From assembly GCA_024399275.1 (NCBI GenBank), contig JAKSHS010000009.1, positions 1-32,466 on the forward strand: a stretch of DNA of 32,466 nt, written 5' to 3'. The position numbers were made by a program, and so were the translations under genes. The notes beneath the pieces are model-generated. The model saw only the letters and a program-made list of their open reading frames with translations. It did not search any database and was not told where the DNA came from. This DNA comes from an archaeon. Lineage in GTDB: Archaea > Thermoplasmatota > Thermoplasmata > Methanomassiliicoccales > Methanomethylophilaceae. Below, in pieces: positions 13,631 through 21,300 of the stretch; position 1 is the stretch's first letter; every line of letters begins with the position of its first letter.

Positions 13631-16189
13631 TCATATATAAACGAACTTTCCTGGGTTAGGCTCAAAAATATATCCATTTTCATTTAACCACTCTATAGCT
13701 TTCTCTATTTCCGATCTGGATAATTCCCCTTTACACACGTTGATCAATTCATCAACTGTAAATGCACGTCCCTCATTTTCCTTAAGTACCTGTTTGACTG
13801 CATTATTAGCACTCATAATGCTCTTTCGTTGTCGATGGTTAAACTGACCCAAATTATCTACATCGTAAGAGTCGTCTGAACGCAGGATGGAGTCCATATA
13901 GTATTTGACAAGACATATGGATCTTTGGGCATCTATCTCTTCAACAGTGTTAGATAATCTTGACTTTGCAGATGCTTCCGACAGACGAATATATGCTTCT
14001 AGTTGTCTTACAGTGATCGGAACGGATTTTTCTACATTTTCCCCGAGCTTTCTCATGTCAAGATAAGCTTCTTCGATCATATCTCTGGCTTTCTCTGAGA
14101 GTATTGGAAAATAGTTTCGTTTTGCATATGAGACATATTTTCTGATAGCATCAGCCGAATAGAGGGGCCGGACGGCATCTGTTACCTTTAATATTTCGTC
14201 ACATCGACTGTCCTGAATTTTGTTTTGGAGTGTTCTAGCCTGTCCTCGCATATGCGTTTTTAAAATATATTCTGTAATGTTTTTGTCGTTATCACTGTTT
14301 GGATGATCATATTTTACAAAGATAAGGTCGAAACGAGACATTAATGCTGGAGGAATATCAATTTGCGAAACTATTCTTTCTCTTGTGTCAAATCTTCCAA
14401 ATTTAGGATTGGCTGCTGCTAAAAGTGCACATCTACTTTGGAGTGTAGCATTTATGCCAGCTTTTGCAACAGATACTCTTTGAGATTCCATCGCTTCGTG
14501 AAGAGATGACCGATCTTGTGTGGACATTTTATCCAATTCATCTATACATGCAAGACCTTTGTCAGCAAGAACAAGTGCTCCCGCCTCTAACGTCCATCCG
14601 CCTCCACCAAATTCATCTTTAACAGCTGCTGCGGTGTTGTGAATGACAAAACCATTTCCTATGAACGCGTGTACTGTTTCTACAGTGATGTCATATACAA
14701 AATCTGGGAGGTTGTCGGTAATAATCTCAATTTTAGATATTGGTATAAAGCGCATGTTATCAAGGATAACCGCTGCCATATCGCCAACTTTAAGATTTTT
14801 TGCTTCTATCCAACCGAATCTTATCCCCTGCATTGCCTGAATCTTAGTTTCTGCTGTGAGAACTAGTGATGTTGGACCTGCAGTTATTTCATATAATGTC
14901 TCAGGAGTCTTTATCTTCCATACGTGTGAAACTGTGATATACCTTACTCCAAAGTCCGCGAATGACTGGATCTTTATGCCACTAACAGCCTGTCGCCAAA
15001 CTCCATGTTCATATTCTTCAGGATCTACCATTAATGAGTTTACGAAGTTGCCAATCAATTCGACATGTCCTTGATCATCAACGATTGAGGTGTTTGCACT
15101 TACGCACAAACCTGCCGCAGATGCCGATTTTCCAGAAGCGTAAATTCCTCTTGGTGCTAGATGGCTCATATAATTGAGAATTTGAGATTTAGCGACACCT
15201 GGATCTCCGACCATCAGTATGTGAATATCACCCCTGAGAATTGAGCCGTCATCCATTTCTTTTCGGGTTCCTCCGAATAATTGTAGAGCGACGCCCTGCT
15301 TTTCTTCAGTCATTCCGTAGACGGTTGGTGCTATAGATTTGATAAGATTCTCAAAAAAGTTTGGGTCTGTTGCCATCTCTTTGATTCTTTTTATGTCATC
15401 GGTATTTAATTCTACTTCATCAAATTCATGTTGTTCAGATTCTAACGAGTTAACGTCGAAAAATAGATCAAATGTTGTAAATTTATCGGACACCTTCTCT
15501 GCCGGTCTAACAATGCCATTAACTGTAACTCTGTCGCCTGGTGTAACTTTCCCAGCTATGTCATCGTCTATGATACAGTTGATTCTTTCAGGTTGTGTAC
15601 CTCCCTTTAGACTTTCTGGGTTTTCTTGAATTTCTATTTTCTGTGTATCAGAATATATTGAATTGACTTCATCAAGCACAAATTTTGGCGCAGATTGTCC
15701 ACATTTTTCATTCGGACATGCCGACGGTTCTGTAATTTGCATCCTTTTCTGAATTTGCCAAATTTTTGAACCACACCTTAAACATTGGAATAGTGCATTG
15801 ATTATTCTAGGCTTTGGCAAAGTGGTTTTTTTCACTAGACCGTCAATTGATATAAGCTTTCTAAGGTGCTCATGCCTAATGTCACGAATATCTACATGCG
15901 CGTCTTTAGGAAGTTCAGTAATTCGGAGATTAATGTTTTCTCCCAGATCCCAATTTACAGAGACAATCCTTCGGATCATATCTTGACCTATTTCAAGACA
16001 CTCATCTGGTTTTTGAAGAAGATATTCCGCGAATAGGCCGTCGATCATATCGATGTCATTAAAATTTATGAAAATACTTCTTTCCTGAGGAAATTTATCC
16101 TGGATCTCCATGAGTCTTGTGCGATATTTATCCATACTGAAAACTTCGTCCCATCTTGTGGCAATATCTATACTTTGAATTGAGTCCAA
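13631..16189 (-). CDS. mcm: Replicative helicase MCM with in-frame intein
   Basis: MCM is the archaeal replicative helicase. The N-terminal domain carries a zinc ribbon (C136, C139, C158, C163). The AAA+ core has Walker A GDPGVAKSQ (328-336), Walker B LACIDELDKM (about 546-555) and arginine finger MSRFDLIF; a C-terminal winged helix ends the protein. A 157-residue intein (362-518) interrupts the core after SASAAGL; the mature helicase would be 695 residues. The chosen start is a TTG directly after the preceding gene's TAA, since RWDEVFSMDKY already belongs to the conserved N-terminus; an ATG at 16135 would remove part of it. Cotranscribed with the 82-residue gene upstream. Confidence 0.96.
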   Translation of the reverse strand: MDSIQSIDIATRWDEVFSMDKYRTRLMEIQDKFPQERSIFINFNDIDMIDGLFAEYLLQKPDECLEIGQDMIRRIVSVNWDLGENINLRITELPKDAHVDIRDIRHEHLRKLISIDGLVKKTTLPKPRIINALFQCLRCGSKIWQIQKRMQITEPSACPNEKCGQSAPKFVLDEVNSIYSDTQKIEIQENPESLKGGTQPERINCIIDDDIAGKVTPGDRVTVNGIVRPAEKVSDKFTTFDLFFDVNSLESEQHEFDEVELNTDDIKRIKEMATDPNFFENLIKSIAPTVYGMTEEKQGVALQLFGGTRKEMDDGSILRGDIHILMVGDPGVAKSQILNYMSHLAPRGIYASGKSASAAGLCVSANTSIVDDQGHVELIGNFVNSLMVDPEEYEHGVWRQAVSGIKIQSFADFGVRYITVSHVWKIKTPETLYEITAGPTSLVLTAETKIQAMQGIRFGWIEAKNLKVGDMAAVILDNMRFIPISKIEIITDNLPDFVYDITVETVHAFIGNGFVIHNTAAAVKDEFGGGGWTLEAGALVLADKGLACIDELDKMSTQDRSSLHEAMESQRVSVAKAGINATLQSRCALLAAANPKFGRFDTRERIVSQIDIPPALMSRFDLIFVKYDHPNSDNDKNITEYILKTHMRGQARTLQNKIQDSRCDEILKVTDAVRPLYSADAIRKYVSYAKRNYFPILSEKARDMIEEAYLDMRKLGENVEKSVPITVRQLEAYIRLSEASAKSRLSNTVEEIDAQRSICLVKYYMDSILRSDDSYDVDNLGQFNHRQRKSIMSANNAVKQVLKENEGRAFTVDELINVCKGELSRSEIEKAIEWLNENGYIFEPNPGKFVYI
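14636..15106 (-). other. Mini-intein in MCM, between the Walker A and Walker B regions
   Basis: The intein runs from C362 (CVSANTSIVDD, block A) to N518 (GFVIHN, block G), between exteins SASAAGL and TAAAVKDEF. Block F is VYDITVETVHAF. The +1 extein residue is Thr. At 157 residues there is no room for a homing endonuclease, so it is a mini-intein. The region that should hold block B (TxxH) reads LTAETKI, with Thr448 where His is expected. The penultimate His517 and terminal Asn518 needed for the C-terminal step are present. Confidence 0.92.
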
Positions 16190-16438
16190 TTACAACATCA
16201 TCCCCGTAAAATCTTTATTTTTGCATTCGTCGTCTACCCACCATACCCAGCCACCTTTTTTGAAGGACACTTCACCCTTTACTGCCCCAACCTGTTTTAA
16301 TTTAGACATTGTTTTGGCGAAATCATCGGGACATTGGTAATCAAAAAGCTCCTTTAATCGCATCTCAACTTCTGTTGTGGATAGTTTATCGTCGCCAAAT
16401 ACCATCCAGATATACTTCACTATGTTTTCAAATTCCAT
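16190..16438 (-). CDS. Small conserved-looking protein coupled to MCM
   Basis: I do not recognise this 82-residue protein. It looks like a single winged-helix domain: helices MEFENIVKYIWMVFG and TEVEMRLKELFDY, a likely recognition helix DDFAKTMSKLKQVGAVKG, then a two-stranded wing ending GGWVWWVDDECKNKD. It has an ATG with AAGGAG eight bases upstream. Its TAA is immediately followed by the mcm start with no gap, so it is the first gene of the mcm transcript. A role in replication initiation or in loading MCM is possible from position only. Confidence 0.7.
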   Translation of the reverse strand: MEFENIVKYIWMVFGDDKLSTTEVEMRLKELFDYQCPDDFAKTMSKLKQVGAVKGEVSFKKGGWVWWVDDECKNKDFTGMML

Positions 16439-16461
16439 TGCAGGGGCTCCTTAGCGCAATA

Positions 16462-16480
16462 TATCATTAAAATTTATGTG
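16462..16480 (-). promoter_or_regulatory. AT-rich promoter of the mcm operon
   Basis: The minus strand contains ATTTTAATGATATATT about 25-40 bp before the ATG at 16438. The rest of the 293-bp gap up to the fumarate hydratase gene (16439-16731) shows no gene or RNA that I recognise. Confidence 0.4.
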
Positions 16481-16682
16481 TCATGTGTGTCAGATGAATT
16501 TTCTATGTAGAGATTGCCGTTTGTAGGTTTGTAGATTCCTTTTACTGTTTTAAAACGATCACTTGCCTATTGCAGCATTGCTAGTAATTATTCGAAGTGT
16601 GAAATTGTTATGTCTTACACGCTATAGACGAATGGGCAAAGCTTTGATTAAGATGTATTTGTAAGATATGATTGGGAAGCAA

Positions 16683-16709
16683 GTCACATTGTGACCGCTT
16701 AATTTTAGT
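16683..16709 (+). promoter_or_regulatory. Candidate operator and TATA-like box of the fumarate hydratase operon
   Basis: An inverted repeat GTCAC-ATT-GTGAC (16683-16695) lies just upstream of TTAATTTTAG (16700-16709). This box is about 25-30 bp before the ATG at 16732, which would make the message nearly leaderless. The palindrome's position next to the TATA box suits a regulator site, but no regulator is identified. Confidence 0.4.
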
Positions 16710-16731
16710 TAGGGATTACAGTATATCAGAT

Positions 16732-17601
16732 ATGGCAGTACCATTTGAATCAATCGACGATGTAGTGGTTGAATTATTGCGTATGGCGAACACGAGACTT
16801 TCTCGTGATATTGGATGGGCTATTGAAGCGGCAGCTGAATGGGAAACAAATAACGTTGCTCGTTTTCAGATGGGAGCAATTATGGACAATATCAAAAAAG
16901 CTGAATTTCTCGGCAGGCCAATGTGTCAGGATACTGGGATACCTGTGTTCTACGTTTCTGGAAATTTTGATTCTTCAATCGAAAATTTTATTAAAAATGG
17001 CGTTAGAAGAGCGACTGCTGAGATTCCTTTAAGACCAAATACTGTGGATCCACTAAGTAGAGAAAATATGGGAGATAATTTAGGTGAAGGCATGCCTATA
17101 ATTCATTACCGACCGAATAGGAGTGACTTTACAGAAATAACTTTATCGGTTAGAGGGGCCGGATCGGAAAATATGAGTAGGGTTGCTATGCTTGACCCGT
17201 CCGAAGGGATCGAAGGAGTTAAGAAATTTGTATTAGACTCTGTTCTTAATGCTGGGGGATGTCCTTGCCCACCATCGGTTATAGGAGTTGGAATAGGCGG
17301 CACAATAGATACGTGCATTGAAATGTCTAAAGAAGCAATTTTGGAGCCGTTAGGTAAGGAAAATGAGGATCTAGTTTTAAGGAAAATGGAAGAAGAACTA
17401 TTTGTGAAACTTAACTCTAGTGGTCTTGGACCAATGGGATTAGGTGGCTCGACGACGTCTCTTGGTGTTAAGATAAAAAAAGCCAGCTGTCACACTGCAA
17501 GCTTGCCGGTAGCCGTAAATATAGGCTGTTGGGCAACGAGAAGGGCTACAGCAAGAATATTATCTAATAACATGGTTGAGTATGTGCAGGATGGGGAATG
17601 A
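16732..17601 (+). CDS. Fumarate hydratase class I, alpha (N-terminal) subunit
   Basis: This is the iron-sulphur-binding half of the two-subunit class I hydro-lyase that interconverts fumarate and malate; tartrate dehydratase TtdA is the close alternative. Family motifs are MCQDTGIPVFYV, GGCPCPPSVIGVGIGGT, GPMGLGGSTTSLGVKI and VAVNIGCWATRRATA. The cysteines in these motifs are the likely [4Fe-4S] ligands. I use the ATG at 16732 (289 residues), because the 20 residues before it do not resemble the family and the TATA-like box overlaps them. The stop overlaps the beta subunit start as ATGA. In a methanogen it would serve a partial citric acid pathway. Confidence 0.9.
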   Translation: MAVPFESIDDVVVELLRMANTRLSRDIGWAIEAAAEWETNNVARFQMGAIMDNIKKAEFLGRPMCQDTGIPVFYVSGNFDSSIENFIKNGVRRATAEIPLRPNTVDPLSRENMGDNLGEGMPIIHYRPNRSDFTEITLSVRGAGSENMSRVAMLDPSEGIEGVKKFVLDSVLNAGGCPCPPSVIGVGIGGTIDTCIEMSKEAILEPLGKENEDLVLRKMEEELFVKLNSSGLGPMGLGGSTTSLGVKIKKASCHTASLPVAVNIGCWATRRATARILSNNMVEYVQDGE

Positions 17602-18164
17602 TAAGAGATCTGTTTACGCCACTGAGTGAAGAAGATGTTTTTTCTCTGAAGTTAGGAGATGTTGTGTATCTTAGCGGATCGGTCGTTACTGGAAGGGATA
17701 AGATGCATATCCGGGCTGCAGAGTACATAGATAAGGGAGAGTCAATTCCGACTAAGCTGAGTGGTGCTGTTCTTTATCATTGTGGCCCTATTATGAAGAG
17801 GGATAATTGTAACACTTGGCATGTCATAGCTGCAGGCCCTACAACTAGTTCCAGGATGAATCGTTTCGAGTCCAAGATAATTTCATTTTTTAATATTCGT
17901 GCAATTATTGGAAAAGGAGGGATGTCGAAAGACGTTTTAAGAACTATGAAAGAAAAAGGTTGCGTATATCTCGCTGCAACTGGTGGAACCGCTGTGTCTT
18001 TAGCAGAATCGTTGTGTAAAGTAGTGGACGTAGATTGGCTTGATCTTGGCATGGCAGAGGCTATGTGGAGATTTGAGGTTAGTAGATTTGGACCGTTTAT
18101 CGTTGCTATTGACGCTAGTGGCGGGAGCTTGTATGAAAAGGTTAGTGCCAGTCTTCGGATGTAA
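17598..18164 (+). CDS. Fumarate hydratase class I, beta (C-terminal) subunit
   Basis: The 188-residue protein carries the swivelling-domain motifs of the FumA/TtdB C-terminal half: GDVVYLSGSVVTGRD, AVLYHCGPIMK, AAGPTTSSRMN and IIGKGGMSKDVLRTMKEKGCVYLAATGG. It pairs with the alpha subunit to complete the active site. Its ATG overlaps the alpha stop by four bases with a G-rich element just before it, so the two are translationally coupled. Fumarase is more likely than tartrate dehydratase in this setting, but the sequence alone does not separate them. Confidence 0.9.
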   Translation: MIRDLFTPLSEEDVFSLKLGDVVYLSGSVVTGRDKMHIRAAEYIDKGESIPTKLSGAVLYHCGPIMKRDNCNTWHVIAAGPTTSSRMNRFESKIISFFNIRAIIGKGGMSKDVLRTMKEKGCVYLAATGGTAVSLAESLCKVVDVDWLDLGMAEAMWRFEVSRFGPFIVAIDASGGSLYEKVSASLRM

Positions 18165-18334
18165 TTTTTATGCTGATATTGCACTAGGTCTTGTTATCGT
18201 TGAAGCTGGGCGTGCTTCTTTAGTCTAGCTTGGTTGGCCGATTCGTTATCGTTATGTTTTATCTGGTTTGTCTGGAATACAAAGCTTATTGCCGATAGTA
18301 CGCGCAGACAGTAAGATATTTCAAATAGTTTGCA

Positions 18335-21300
18335 GTGGCGAAGTCATTTGGCAGTGTTGGAATGAATCGTGCCACTAGGATGTATAGTAAAGATGAGATA
18401 ATGGGGTTGATGGAGCCATTGATCTCCACGTGGTTCAATGAAAAATTTTCGACTCTTTCGGAACCGCAGGCTCGTGCAGTTCCAATAATACATGAAAGAA
18501 GAAATGTTCTCGTCTCGTCCCCCACCGGATCTGGAAAAACGCTCACGGCGTTTATGAGTATAATTAATGAGCTTGTTCGTTACGCGTCAGAGGGGAAACT
18601 GGAGGAAAGGGTGTATTGCATCTATGTCTCCCCATTAAAGGCACTTGCAAATGACATAAGTAAGAATCTTAGCACTCCATTGGCAGAGATGAAAGAAGTT
18701 GCCGAAAGACGCGGTGTAAGATTTCCAGACATACGTGTTGCCGTTAGATCAGGAGACACTTCACAGTATGAAAGACAGAAGATGGTTAGGCACCCCCCAC
18801 ATATTTTTATTACTACGCCGGAGTCTCTGGCGCTGGTATTAGAGTCTCCGAAGTTCAGAACAAGCTTTAGAAATATAGAATGGTTAATTCTTGACGAAAT
18901 ACATGACGTCTGCAGTTCTAAAAGAGGAGCTTTTCTTTCATTAACAATTGAACGTCTTCAACAATTTTGCAGTGATAAGTTCACACGTATTGGATTGTCA
19001 GCAACGATGGCACCTATTGAAGCAATATCAGGGTATCTCGTAGGCGCAGATGAATCTGGAATAAGAGATGTAACCATAATCGAGTCAAGCTCCAAAAAAG
19101 TACTTGATTTAAAAGTTGTCTGTCCAGCTGAAGATATAACAACGCTGTCATCGGACGTTGCAAGCTCAATGATGTATGATGTGCTTAAGAACTTGATTGA
19201 AACTCACGATACGACATTAGTGTTTACTAACACGAGGTCTGGAGCTGAAAGTGTTGTATATAAGCTTAAAGAGCGTGGATTGGATAATATCGAGGTTCAT
19301 CATAGCTCTCTGAGTAGAGAGACTAGACTCGATGTTGAAGAAAAGTTGAAGTGTGGAAAAGTTAAGTGTGTTGTATCTTCCACGTCCCTAGAGTTGGGTA
19401 TCGATATTGGATCTGTTGATTTGGTGTGTCAAATTGGTTCTCCAAAATCCGTTGCTAAAGGACTTCAGAGAATAGGAAGAAGTGGACACAGCATGGGTAG
19501 GATAGCGAAAGGACGTATCTTGATTTTTGACCCTGATGATCTGGTCGAGTGTGCGGTTATGTGTCGTGCAGCGCATAATAATAACATAGATCGAGTTGAC
19601 ATACCTGAAAATTGCCTCGATGTGTTGTCACAGGCGATTGTTGGGATGAGTCTTAGTACTCGCTGGAACATTGACGATGCGTTTAAACTTGTTCGCGGGT
19701 CGTATTGCTATCGTAATCTCTCTAAAATGAAGTTTTTGAACGTATTAAGGTACCTCGGGAGCAAAGATGAGTATGAGGGAGTGTATTCTAAAATTTGGTT
19801 TGATGAGGAGGAGGGAGTGTTCGGGAGAAAAAAAGGATCAAAAATGATTTATTTCATGAATATTGGAACGATACCGGAAGAGGCGAACTATCGTGTCATG
19901 TCTAATCACGGATCGGCAGTCGGAGAGCTATCTGAAAAATTTGTTGAAAGACTTTCACCGAGAGACATATTTGTTCTTGGAGGAAGATCATTCGAGTATA
20001 TTCGTTTGAAGGGAATGACAGCTTATGTTAAAGAGGCGACCGGAAAAAAGCCAACTGTTCCATCATGGGCTGGAGAGATGCTTCCAAGAAGTTTTGATCT
20101 TTCTATGAATGTTGCTGTATTTAGGGGCGAGATAGCCAATAGTCTTGACCGTAATGAAAATGACCTGGTACTCAGACTTAGCGAATGTTTTGACATAGAT
20201 AATGGCTGTGCGAGGTCAATAGTTTCATATTTTAGAGAGCAAAAAATGGTGTCGGGTTCTATTCCCGATAACAAAGATTTGTTTATCGAGGAGTATATTG
20301 ATCCGTCAGGAAATCAGAAACTAATTTTTCATTTTCCATTTGGAAGAAGGGTTAATGATGCACTTTCAAGAGGGTATGCTTATGAAATTTCCAATACAAT
20401 AGGTGTGAACGCTTCGGTTACAATATCTGATGATAATTTTATGATTGGTACGTCGAGGAAGGTTAACATTGAAAAAATACCTACTCTGTTAACATCAAAA
20501 AATATAGAAGTGATTCTCAGAAAAGCCGTTAAAAATTCGGAAATTTTTAAATTAAGATTTAGGCACACTGCCGTAAGGAGCTTTATGATTCTTAAAAACT
20601 ACATGGGACGTTCTATATCCGTCAATAGACAGCAGATTCGTTCGTCATATCTTTTGAATGCATTGGGAGACATGGACAACATGCCAGTAGTCGAGGAGAC
20701 ATATAGAGAAATACTCGAAGACGACATGGATGTAAAGAATGCACAGTTGATTCTTGAAAATATAGAGTCTAAAAAAATGGTTCTTAAAACATTGCCATAT
20801 ACAGGCGTTCCATCGCCATTTGCCCATGGGATAATACTCTCTGGATTTTCTGACATTATCCTTATGGAGGACCGTTCGGCCTTGTTAAGAGAACTTCATC
20901 GTAAAGTTCTATATCGCGCAATGGGTAGTCACATTAAGGAATTTGAGTTTGAAGAGAATCAGGTCATACCATACTTTGTGGAGAAAATAGGAAGAATCTC
21001 CAAGAAAGACGATGTTTTGAGGATTCTCGAACGCACAGGCCCGCTAAGAGTTATAAAGGAGCAGGGAAGAAATGTTTATGCTTACTCAGACGTTGATAAA
21101 AGGACTGTTGACACGTGGGTTAGAGAGCTGATTGAAGAAAATTTCGTTGGTACTGTTTTTTTGGATGATCCTTACATATTGCCGTCTAGTGAGATTCCGT
21201 TTTATGCTTCTGCTACGCGTCGGATAAGAGATCTCACAGATGATGATAAAAAAATTCTAGAATGTTTTAAAAAGGACTCTTTGACACTGAGTGATATTTC

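Noticed and set aside
14636-15106. A homing endonuclease within the MCM intein
   Set aside because: At 157 residues the element has only splicing-domain blocks; there is no LAGLIDADG motif or space for one.
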